Assembly (NCBI GenBank): GCA_050951005.1
Contig: JBMNIP010000004.1
Span: 372,001-436,000 of the forward strand
DNA: 64,000 bases
Direction: 5' to 3'
Origin: UMGS1519 sp050951005
Lineage (GTDB): Bacteria; Actinomycetota; Coriobacteriia; Coriobacteriales; Eggerthellaceae
A model generated the notes under the pieces. It made no database searches. It was not told the DNA's origin and was given only the letters and a program-made list of their open reading frames with translations. This document shows positions 1 to 7,553 of this stretch, piece after piece. Both the position numbers and the translations under genes were made by a program. Each line of letters opens with the position of its first letter. The stretch's first letter is position 1.

Positions 1-31
1 TATTCGCGTTATGAGATTAAGGAATCGTGCC

Positions 32-556
32 GTGAACGTTATTACCGTACCCAATCCGCTGCTTCGTCAGATTTCAGAGCCGGCCCAGGTCGGCGATAAG
101 AGCCTGAAGAAACTTGCCCGCGATATGGCGAAAACCATGTACCGGACGGACGGCGTGGGAATCGCCGCAGTGCAAGTGGGTGTCCTGAAACGCCTGATCG
201 TCATCGACTGCAATGTCGAATCCCGTATCCGTAAACCGACGGTGCTTGTGAACCCCGAGATCCTGGAAACGGACGGTCCCGAGCTCAAGGAGCGCGAAGG
301 CTGCCTGTCCGTTCCGGGCATCACCGTGCCCATAACCCGTCCCGCCTTCGCCCGTGTCCAGTATTACGACCTCGAGGGCAAGCTGCAGACCATCGAAGGC
401 GACGGCCTGCTGGGCCGATGCCTGCAGCATGAGATCGACCATCTGAACGGCCGGACGCTGTTCGAGGCGGCCGATCCCATGGATCGCATGGAAGCCCTGC
501 GCGCCTACAAGATCGCCCAGTCCATGGGCGCACGTCCGGGCGAGACCGGCGAATAG
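32..556 (+). CDS. def: Peptide deformylase
   Basis: Removes the N-terminal formyl group from nascent proteins in the cytoplasm. The three family motifs are visible: GVGIAAVQ near residue 42 (motif 1, GxGxAAxQ), EGCLS near residue 90 (metal-ligand Cys) and HEIDH near residue 137 (two metal-ligand His and the catalytic Glu). An ATG at 11 is in frame, but the GTG at 32 is preferred: it has AAGGA at 18-22 at good spacing and gives an N-terminus of normal length (MNVITVPNPLLR). About 174 residues, usual for the family. fmt follows 33 bases downstream, the standard pairing of formylation and deformylation. Confidence 0.95.
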   Translation: MNVITVPNPLLRQISEPAQVGDKSLKKLARDMAKTMYRTDGVGIAAVQVGVLKRLIVIDCNVESRIRKPTVLVNPEILETDGPELKEREGCLSVPGITVPITRPAFARVQYYDLEGKLQTIEGDGLLGRCLQHEIDHLNGRTLFEAADPMDRMEALRAYKIAQSMGARPGETGE

Positions 557-589
557 CGAGAACATGGTGACAGAAAGGCGGTGCCCTGC

Positions 590-1546
590 ATGAGAATCGT
601 TTTCATGGGAACTCCCGATATTGCCGCGCAGGTGCTCGAGGATCTGTGCCAGCAGCACGAGGTTGTCGGTGTGCTCACGCGTGCCGATGCGGTCAGCGGA
701 CGCGGTAAGAAGAAGGTCCCCAGCCCGGTGAAGTGCGTGGCGGTTGCCCATAACCTGCCGGTGGCCGAGCCGGACACCCTTCACAACCCGGCGGTGCAGC
801 AGTTGGTCCGCGACTGGCAACCTGATGCCATCGTGGTCACGGCATATGGGAAGGTTCTTCCGCGTGCTATTCTCGATATCCCACGATACGGCTGCCTGAA
901 TATCCATACCTCCATCCTCCCGCATTGGCGCGGTGCCGCTCCGGTACAGCGTGCGATACTGGCTGGCGACGAGGAAGTCGGGGTCTGCATTATGCGGGTC
1001 GAAGAGGGGCTCGATACGGGTGACTTCTGCATCTGCCGCACCACCGAGGTGGGGGACAAGACCTATCCGGAGATCATGGACGAGCTGGCCCTGCTCGGCT
1101 CGGCGGCGCTCTTGACCGCACTCGACCAGATCGAGGCGGGAACGGTGCGCTGGACCAAACAGCATGACAACCAGGCCACCTATGCCCGGAAGCTCAGCAA
1201 AGGCGAGCTTTTCATCCGTCCCAACCAGCCGGCGGAAACGGTACGGCGCCATATCCAGGCATCGAACAAGGCCCATCCGGCGCGCTGCATCGTGGCATCC
1301 CGCAGCGTGACCGTGCTGGCATCCCGTAAGATCACCGAACGCTATATCCTGGACAAGATGCGCCGCTTGCATCCGGGCCGCATCATCCTGTTCGAAAAGC
1401 GCCTCTACCTGGGTTGCGCCGATGGGGCAGTGAACGTTACCGCCATCAAACCCGACGGCAAGAAGGAGATGGACGCCCTGGCGTTCTGCGCAAGCGTGCA
1501 GAATGTGAAATCGGGGCTGATTACCTGGGAGGGGCTGCCCGCGTAG
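590..1546 (+). CDS. fmt: Methionyl-tRNA formyltransferase
   Basis: Formylates initiator Met-tRNA using 10-formyltetrahydrofolate. The N-terminus MRIVFMGTPDIAAQVLEDL and the central HTSILPHWRGAAPVQRAIL segment (catalytic Asn/His region and the SxLPxxRGAAP signature) are diagnostic, followed by an EGLDTGD loop. Length of 318 residues is typical. A GTG at 581 is in frame, but the ATG at 590 gives the canonical N-terminus and is served by GAAAGG at 573-578. It lies directly downstream of def and is followed almost without gap by a YdcF-family gene. Confidence 0.95.
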   Translation: MRIVFMGTPDIAAQVLEDLCQQHEVVGVLTRADAVSGRGKKKVPSPVKCVAVAHNLPVAEPDTLHNPAVQQLVRDWQPDAIVVTAYGKVLPRAILDIPRYGCLNIHTSILPHWRGAAPVQRAILAGDEEVGVCIMRVEEGLDTGDFCICRTTEVGDKTYPEIMDELALLGSAALLTALDQIEAGTVRWTKQHDNQATYARKLSKGELFIRPNQPAETVRRHIQASNKAHPARCIVASRSVTVLASRKITERYILDKMRRLHPGRIILFEKRLYLGCADGAVNVTAIKPDGKKEMDALAFCASVQNVKSGLITWEGLPA

Positions 1547-1554
1547 GCGCTGTT

Positions 1555-2517
1555 ATGCTCCAAACGGTGCTTTCTTGGGGGATGGTCGTATTCGGCCTCC
1601 TCCTTATCTACGATTTCATCTCCTTGGCGATCCGTGTCGGGGTGGGGCGACGGTATGCCTCGGCACCGCTGATAGGAATCGCCCTCTGTGCTGTCTACGG
1701 GGCGGTGCTTGCGGGATTGCTGCCCGCAGGTCCCATACTTGCGTTCCTGACGGGGGCAGCGCTGCTATTCTTGGTCGGCTTCCTGGCATATCTTGTGGGC
1801 ACGGGGGTCTGCGTGCTTGCGCGGCCGTCCGCCGATTGGTCTTTCGTGATCGTGCTCGGTGCGGCGTTGCGCCGGGGCCGGATTCCCTCGCCTCTGCTGC
1901 AGAGCCGTTTGGAGGTCGGGCGCCTGTGGTGGCAGATGCCCTTCGGTACACCACGTGTCGAAGCCCGGCGTCTGACGGCAATCGCCTCCGAAAGCGTGAT
2001 GCCGGGCTCCCCGGCGCTTGTGTTGCCGAAGGGCGCCAGAGAGGCCGCCCGCAATCGGCGGTTGGTGGTGTGCGGCGGCCAGGGCCCCGATGAACTCGTG
2101 TCAGAGGCTCGGGCTATGCGTGATTTCCTGGTAGCGAAGGGGGTTCCCGATGAGTACATCCTCCTTGAAGACGCCTCGCGCACAACCCGGGAGAACCTGG
2201 AGAATGCCAAGCGCATCATCGCACAGGGCGGGCAGGCGGGCGGCAAGGGCCCTGAGGCCCCCGTCGGGCAGGAAACCGGAAGCGGCGCAGATGGCCGCCG
2301 AGGATGCTTGGTGGTGACCAACGATTTCCATGCCCTGCGCACATGGCTTTGGGCGCGGCGCGCACAATTGGATATCGTAGGCGTTATCGGCAAGCCGACA
2401 CGTCTCTATTACCTGGTCGGTTCGCTGCCGCGCGATTATCTGGCGCTGCTGAAAGGCTATGGGCGCTGGGTGGTGCTTGCCGCTGCCCTGTTGGCGGTTG
2501 CATGCCTTGTGCTATAG
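1555..2517 (+). CDS. YdcF/SanA (DUF218) family membrane protein
   Basis: About 320 residues. Three hydrophobic segments occupy the first ~95 residues, followed by the DUF218 fold: FVIVLGAALRRGRIPSPLLQSR, then NRRLVVCGGQGPDE, SEARAMRDFL, EDASRTTRENLENA and VVTNDFHALR. A final hydrophobic segment closes the protein. Family members are linked to cell-envelope maintenance, but the reaction is not established. The frame is open upstream inside fmt; the ATG at 1555 is chosen because it begins the first membrane segment. No good ribosome site precedes it, so coupling to fmt termination 9 bases upstream is likely. A Gly-rich linker near residues 225-245 looks poorly conserved. Confidence 0.8.
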   Translation: MLQTVLSWGMVVFGLLLIYDFISLAIRVGVGRRYASAPLIGIALCAVYGAVLAGLLPAGPILAFLTGAALLFLVGFLAYLVGTGVCVLARPSADWSFVIVLGAALRRGRIPSPLLQSRLEVGRLWWQMPFGTPRVEARRLTAIASESVMPGSPALVLPKGAREAARNRRLVVCGGQGPDELVSEARAMRDFLVAKGVPDEYILLEDASRTTRENLENAKRIIAQGGQAGGKGPEAPVGQETGSGADGRRGCLVVTNDFHALRTWLWARRAQLDIVGVIGKPTRLYYLVGSLPRDYLALLKGYGRWVVLAAALLAVACLVL

Positions 2518-2622
2518 GCGACCCCGCAGCCAGGCTGCCAACCGCAATGGCTGTGCTCCGGATGCAGCGGTCCAACACGCAGGCATTTCGGGTGATTCGG
2601 TCTGCTTCGGACCGGTATCGGG

Positions 2623-3543
2623 TCAGTCTTCCAGGACCGCGTACTTCTCGTTCTCGCCGTCGGTGCTTTCCACGGACAGGCCGCCGATGCTGGCCACGAG
2701 CTTGCTGAACTGCGAGTATCCCGAATCCTTCAGCTTGAAGTCGGGGAAGTGCTCGTAGACATCGTTGGACAGCTGGTTCACGCTGTAGCGGTTTCCGTGC
2801 TCCTGGACGCAGTTGCGGATGAACTGCTCCACCTGCTGCCTTGCACCTTTCGAGGATCCTTCACTGATGGCCACGGTGACGGTGTTGTCTTTTCGGGTCA
2901 GGGAGAAGCGCGGAATATCCTCGATGAATCGCGACAGGTAGCTGTATCCGAAGGAGCGCACGTCGAAGTCGGGGTATTTCTTCGACAGCCGACTGCCTAC
3001 TTCGGCGAGCGAGGTCGCGCGCCCGCGGTTCTCATTGTCGCGGATGGCCTTGGCGATGACATGCTCGATGCTGGTGAGCGTGATGCCGCCCTTTGCAAGC
3101 TCTCCCGAGCTGGTCTTCAGGTTCTCTAGGCTCACAAACCGCGTGCAGGCGTTGCGGAACGACCCGGGGGTCTTTTCCTCGCCCATGCCGATGACCATCT
3201 TGCCCGATTCGGCAAGACGGCTGGCCAAGCGGGTGAAATCGCTGTCGCTCGATACGATGCAGAAGCAGTCGACATCCTTGTTGTACAGGATATCCATGGC
3301 ATCGATGATCAGCGCGGAGTCGGTGGCGTTCTTGCCCGACACATTTGAGAACTGCTGCACCGGCTGGATGGAGCGGTTCAGGAGCTCGTCGCGCCAGGAA
3401 TGCATCTCGGGACGAGTCCAATCGCCGTAGATGCGCTTGATGGTGGTGACGCCCACCTCGGTAAGCTCGTCGAGGATGCTCGTGATATAGCTTGCCGAGA
3501 TGTTATCCCCGTCGATGAGCAGGGCTACTTTCATATCTTCCAT
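2623..3543 (-). CDS. NYN-domain RNase-like protein with two OST-HTH/LOTUS repeats
   Basis: 306 residues. Residues ~1-140 are a NYN (PIN-like) domain: ALLIDGDNI at the N-terminus, the Asp-containing DSALIIDAMD segment and CFCIVSSDSDFTRLASRL with the acidic residues expected of a metal-dependent nuclease. Two related C-terminal segments (about 165-230 and 235-300, each ending in a ...P-D-F...GYS.. helix pattern) look like OST-HTH/LOTUS winged helices, which in other proteins bind RNA. The start MEDMKV at 3543 has AAGGA at ideal distance; the longer frame upstream has none. It stands alone on the minus strand between two plus-strand genes. Role probably RNA processing; target unknown. Confidence 0.85.
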   Translation of the reverse strand: MEDMKVALLIDGDNISASYITSILDELTEVGVTTIKRIYGDWTRPEMHSWRDELLNRSIQPVQQFSNVSGKNATDSALIIDAMDILYNKDVDCFCIVSSDSDFTRLASRLAESGKMVIGMGEEKTPGSFRNACTRFVSLENLKTSSGELAKGGITLTSIEHVIAKAIRDNENRGRATSLAEVGSRLSKKYPDFDVRSFGYSYLSRFIEDIPRFSLTRKDNTVTVAISEGSSKGARQQVEQFIRNCVQEHGNRYSVNQLSNDVYEHFPDFKLKDSGYSQFSKLVASIGGLSVESTDGENEKYAVLED

Positions 3544-3732
3544 TGAGATGGTCCTTATCGTCGGTATATCCCTTCCAGTATACGGGAAGCGCGTGGCGAA
3601 ATCGCGCCGATCTTGCATTCGGTTCGGAGTGTTTTGGGGTGCCGGGCAGGGCCGTGCCAAGATTGCGGCTGGCTGCCAGCCAAAGGCACGGCTACAATCA
3701 GAAGAAGAGAAGCTTCGAGCGAAGGAGCGATC

Positions 3733-4575
3733 ATGGGTGTTATCGCAGGATTCGCCGTGCCGCATCCGCCGCTGATCATCCCTGCGGTTGGGCGTGGCGA
3801 AGAGAAGAAGATACAAGAAACCATCGACGCCTACTATACAGTTGCGCGCCGCATACGGGATCTTAAGCCGGAGGTCATCATCCTATCCAGCCCGCATGCC
3901 CCGCTGTTCCGCGACGCGTTCCATATCTCCGTCGATGACCGGTTCTCGGGTTCGATGAAGGATTTCTATGCTCCTCAGGAGAAGGTCTCCGTACCAGGCG
4001 ATGTGGAGCTTGCCAAGGCGATCATCGAGGCGGCCGAAGCCGCAAACATTCCCGCGGGCCCCTACGGGGGGCGCCGGATACCGCTCGACCATGCGTCGTT
4101 CATCCCCCTGTGGTTTTTGCAGCAGGTAGGTTTCAGTGCGCCGATTGTGCATATGGGCTTCTCGGGCTTCCCGTTCGCGGTCCATTACCGCCTCGGCCGT
4201 ATCATCGATGCGACCGCCGACCGGCTCGGTCGGCGCGCGGTATGGGTTGCAAGCGGCGACTTGTCGCACAAGCAGAAGGCCGACGGCCCGTATGGCCTGG
4301 TTCCCGAAGGCCCCGAATTCGATCGCCAGATCTGCGACATCTTCCGGCGCGGTGCGTTGGACGAGATGGCCGATTTCGATGAGGATTTCACCGACAAGGC
4401 GGCTGAATGCGGGTTGCGGTCGTTCATGCTCATGGCCGGTGCCCTGCAAGGCAAGCGCTATCAATCCGAGCTGCTCAGCCATTCGGCCGTATTCGGTGTC
4501 GGCTATGGCGTGGCCTCGTTCATCGTCGAGCCCGAGCAAACAGATGCCGATTCGGCAAGCGGACAGGAGGACTGA
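3733..4575 (+). CDS. AmmeMemoRadiSam system protein B (Memo/LigB-like)
   Basis: 280 residues of the Memo family, related in fold to class III extradiol dioxygenases (LigB). Visible metal-site-type segments: AVPHPPLIIP near the N-terminus, ILSSPHAPLFRD near residue 55, PLDHASF and SGDLSHK. The ATG at 3733 follows AAGGAG at 3722-3727. It is the first gene of a three-gene operon, with 1 base between its stop and the next ATG; the set Memo + AMMECR1 + radical SAM is a recognised but biochemically undefined bacterial module. A dioxygenase reaction is doubtful in an anaerobe. Confidence 0.88.
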   Translation: MGVIAGFAVPHPPLIIPAVGRGEEKKIQETIDAYYTVARRIRDLKPEVIILSSPHAPLFRDAFHISVDDRFSGSMKDFYAPQEKVSVPGDVELAKAIIEAAEAANIPAGPYGGRRIPLDHASFIPLWFLQQVGFSAPIVHMGFSGFPFAVHYRLGRIIDATADRLGRRAVWVASGDLSHKQKADGPYGLVPEGPEFDRQICDIFRRGALDEMADFDEDFTDKAAECGLRSFMLMAGALQGKRYQSELLSHSAVFGVGYGVASFIVEPEQTDADSASGQED

Positions 4576-4576
4576 G

Positions 4577-5143
4577 ATGGTCTGGCAGGCGAAGCACGGC
4601 AGGGAGGAATCGTTTCCGGTTCCCTTCGATACAACGGGCGAACCGTATGTAGCCCTTGCCCGTTATAGCTTTGAGAATTTCACACGTACCGGCCGTCGGG
4701 TGACGGTGCCCGATGGGCTCCCCGTCGAAATGACCGCCCGTCGGGCCGGGGCATTCGTCTCGCTCCATGAACACGGCGAGCTGCGCGGATGCATCGGGAC
4801 GATTGCCGCCACAGAGGACAATCTGGCCGAGGAGATCATCTCGAATGCGATTGCGGCATGCAGCCGCGACCCGCGGTTCCCACCCGTTGAGGTGAGCGAA
4901 TTAGCCGATCTGGTATGCAGTGTCGACGTGCTCGGCGATGCGGAACCATGCGAACTCGAAGATCTGGATCCCAGGCGCTACGGGGTCATTGTCAGCAACG
5001 GATGGTCGCGTGGATTGCTGCTTCCCGATCTGGAGGGCGTCGATACCGTAATGCAGCAGGTTGACATTGCCCGGCGTAAGGCAGGCATCGGGCCTAACGA
5101 GCCGGTGCGGCTGGAGCGCTTCGAGGTCGTCCGCCATGAATGA
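4577..5143 (+). CDS. AmmeMemoRadiSam system protein A (AMMECR1 domain)
   Basis: 188 residues. The signature LRGCIGT appears near residue 70 in GELRGCIGTIAATEDNL, followed by DPRFPPV and the C-terminal LLLPDLEGVDT/RRKAGI segments of AMMECR1 proteins. The ATG at 4577 follows GGAGG at 4566-4570 and lies one base after the Memo-like stop. In many genomes Memo and AMMECR1 domains are fused; here they are separate but adjacent. The molecular activity of the family is not established. Confidence 0.9.
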   Translation: MVWQAKHGREESFPVPFDTTGEPYVALARYSFENFTRTGRRVTVPDGLPVEMTARRAGAFVSLHEHGELRGCIGTIAATEDNLAEEIISNAIAACSRDPRFPPVEVSELADLVCSVDVLGDAEPCELEDLDPRRYGVIVSNGWSRGLLLPDLEGVDTVMQQVDIARRKAGIGPNEPVRLERFEVVRHE

Positions 5144-5999
5144 GACCGCACCGCATGTCGGTGATGCCGAATTGGCCGTATGTCCGATATGCCCGCACCA
5201 TTGCCGGTTGAAAGATGGCCAATGGGGAAGATGCCATGGTCGGCGAGCGGAGCACGGTATCGTCATGTGCGCGAATTACGGGGAAGTAACCGCCTTAGCC
5301 CTCGATCCCATCGAGAAAAAACCGCTTGCCCGTTTCCGCCCGGGTACGACCGTCCTTTCCGTGGGCAGTTACGGGTGCAATCTGCACTGTCCGTTCTGCC
5401 AGAATGCCGATATCGCCCAAGCGAGGGCGGGGGAGGTTCCCGCCCGCCATGTGACGCCCGACCAGTTGGTGGCAGAGGCGCTTCGCCTGAGGGAACGTGG
5501 CTGCATAGGTATCGCCTATACCTATAACGAACCGTCGATCTCCTATGAGTTCGTACACGATACGGCAGTTGCGGCACATGAGGCGGGCTTGGTGAACGTA
5601 CTTGTTTCGAACGGTATGATCTGCGCCGAGCCTTTGCGCGTCCTGGCTCCTTACCTCGATGCGGCCAATATCGACTTGAAGGGACCCTCTCAGGCCTTCT
5701 ATGACTATGTGGGCGGAGACTACGAGACGGTCAAACAGGCTATCCGTATTCTTTTCGAGGCAGGCTGCCATGTAGAGGTCACAACACTCGTCATCCCCGA
5801 CCGCAATGACGACCTGGATGGTATCGAGGACATTGCGCGCTGGCTTGCCTCGGTAGACCCATCGATTGTCTACCACCTGACCCGCTTTTTCCCATGCTAT
5901 CGCGAACGGGACTTGCCCCCGACGCCGCGCAAGACCTTGGAGGCAGCCAAAAAGAGGGCACGGCGCCATCTGCACACGGTTCTGCTCGGAAATATCTAA
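5136..5999 (+). CDS. AmmeMemoRadiSam system radical SAM enzyme
   Basis: 287 residues. The radical SAM CX3CX2C motif is GCNLHCPFCQN near residue 85. Upstream lies the Cys-rich N-terminal segment CPICPHHCRLKDGQWGRC typical of this subgroup (pyruvate-formate-lyase-activase-like). TYNEPSISYEF and the NIDLKG segment are also family features. The start at 5136 overlaps the AMMECR1 gene by 8 bases, so the two are translationally coupled. Substrate unknown. Confidence 0.92.
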   Translation: MNETAPHVGDAELAVCPICPHHCRLKDGQWGRCHGRRAEHGIVMCANYGEVTALALDPIEKKPLARFRPGTTVLSVGSYGCNLHCPFCQNADIAQARAGEVPARHVTPDQLVAEALRLRERGCIGIAYTYNEPSISYEFVHDTAVAAHEAGLVNVLVSNGMICAEPLRVLAPYLDAANIDLKGPSQAFYDYVGGDYETVKQAIRILFEAGCHVEVTTLVIPDRNDDLDGIEDIARWLASVDPSIVYHLTRFFPCYRERDLPPTPRKTLEAAKKRARRHLHTVLLGNI

Positions 6000-6178
6000 G
6001 GGCACGGCTGCGGGTTACCCCTTTGCTCACGGTCGTTTTTTATCCGCGGTGGAAATCTATCCGAATATTGCAGGATTTGCGGCGATTCTTGCAGTTATCT
6101 TGGTTTTAACCGCTAGTATAAAGAGCGTATACACCCGAAGGAATCCAGCCATCGACCGAACCGATTAAGGAGGTCCGG

Positions 6179-7414
6179 ATGATTTACAGCCGCGAAGAGA
6201 TTTTGGCCGCCCGAGCCGAAATGCCCCAAACATGGAAACGCACGGCCCGCTGGCGGATGGGAACGGAAGTCGATGCGGTCGAATCGACTGAAGCGACTGG
6301 CCTTTCCAACGGCGGTTTCGACTGGACTGCCCAGACGGCCCTTGGTTCGAACTTCATGGACTTCGACAAGCAAGCTCTGGAATACCTGCGGACGCAGTTG
6401 GAGAAGCGCCTGGGGGACCAGGCCAAGCGCCTTGGCGATATCGATACGGAATCGCTGTTAGGCAAGATGGGCATCATGGTCAACGGGGTGCCGACCCACG
6501 GTGCGCTTGTTCTGCTGGGCAAGGCCTCATCCGATTCCCATCTCGCCGGCTTGGCGCCGCGCATCGTGTTCACGCGTTACGACGCCCACGGTCAGCTTCA
6601 TCAGAAGATGAGCGTGCGCATGCCGTTTGCCACGGGGATCCGCCGTTTGGTGGCGGCGATCTGCGCCGAGGAGGATTACCTTGAATCGGCGGTCTTCGAG
6701 CTGCTGGTCAACGCGGTGGCGCATTGCGACTACCTGAAGCGCGGGACCATCGAAGTGCGCGATTACCATGGAACGCTGTCGGTGGCAAGCCCGGGAAGCT
6801 GGGCGAAGGGATCCCCGACAGCGGTATTGCATCGGGAGTTCGTCCCGCTGCCCATGCGCAACGCCGCGCTGTGCCGCATCCTGGTTCAGTGCGGACTGAT
6901 GGATGCCCTCGGCCTCGGCCTGGCGGACGTTCAGGATCAGCTGCGCAAGGCAGAGCTGCCTCAGGTGAGTTTCTATATGCCCGACGATGAATCGGTGACG
7001 GCGATTCTCTACGCTTCGGTGAAGGCGCAGGAGGAAAGCCGCTCTTTGCCGCCGCTTCCGAAGACCGAGGCGAAGAAGACGACAGTCGTTTCGGCTCCGC
7101 ACACGGTACCGGATGCCGCTGCGAAATCGGAGGGGAAGCGGGCTACGCGATCGACCGCCGCTCAGTCCGCCAAGAAAAAACAGGGCACGGCCGATGAGCT
7201 GACCAGCGCCCAATTGAAGGACCGGATCGTCCCAATCATACGTGAAGGCCATGGCCTGACGCGGGCCGAGATCGTCGAGGAACTCGCCGACCAGGGCATC
7301 TCCGGAGAAGGGGAGAAGTTCGCCCGTCGCATCGGACGGTTGCTGGACCAACTGCACAAGGCAGGCGCTATCCGGAAAGGGGAGCCCGATCGGCGCCATT
7401 GGTACGCCGTGTAA
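6179..7414 (+). CDS. Schlafen/RecG-C-like GHKL-type regulator with C-terminal winged helix
   Basis: 411 residues. Residues ~60-110 (DFDKQALEYLR to LLGKMGIMVNGVPTHGALVLLG) and ~160-265 (AVFELLVNAVAHCDY, TIEVRDYHGTLSVASPG, RNAALCRILVQCGLMDALGLGL) match the C-terminal ATPase-like domain of putative transcriptional regulators that usually start with an AlbA_2/Schlafen domain; that N-terminal domain is not obvious here. A Ser/Lys/Ala-rich linker (~290-340) leads to a terminal helix-turn-helix-like segment (GLTRAEIVEELADQG). The ATG at 6179 has a strong AAGGAGG site at 6167-6173. Monocistronic and closed by the terminator at 7465. Confidence 0.7.
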   Translation: MIYSREEILAARAEMPQTWKRTARWRMGTEVDAVESTEATGLSNGGFDWTAQTALGSNFMDFDKQALEYLRTQLEKRLGDQAKRLGDIDTESLLGKMGIMVNGVPTHGALVLLGKASSDSHLAGLAPRIVFTRYDAHGQLHQKMSVRMPFATGIRRLVAAICAEEDYLESAVFELLVNAVAHCDYLKRGTIEVRDYHGTLSVASPGSWAKGSPTAVLHREFVPLPMRNAALCRILVQCGLMDALGLGLADVQDQLRKAELPQVSFYMPDDESVTAILYASVKAQEESRSLPPLPKTEAKKTTVVSAPHTVPDAAAKSEGKRATRSTAAQSAKKKQGTADELTSAQLKDRIVPIIREGHGLTRAEIVEELADQGISGEGEKFARRIGRLLDQLHKAGAIRKGEPDRRHWYAV

Positions 7415-7464
7415 GTGGGCCATCGTCGAGTAGCGGATGCCGGTACTGCATTGCCGGACATGCA

Positions 7465-7496
7465 AAACCCCCAGCCTCGAAGGAGGCTGGGGGTTT
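7465..7496. terminator. Strong bidirectional rho-independent terminator
   Basis: A 14-bp perfect stem (AAACCCCCAGCCTC / GAGGCTGGGGGTTT) with a GAAG loop. It is flanked by A's on the left and T's on the right, so it can stop both the plus-strand regulator ending at 7414 and the minus-strand secreted protein ending at 7554. Confidence 0.93.
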
Positions 7497-7553
7497 GTTC
7501 TGCCAGCGGGAAGGAGGTTTATCACCCGTCGGCAGAGGCATCGGCAGCACAGG

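Noticed and set aside
1..31. Possible 3' end of an upstream gene (a stop TGA at 12-14 in frame 3)
   Set aside because: Only four codons are visible, too few to identify a gene.
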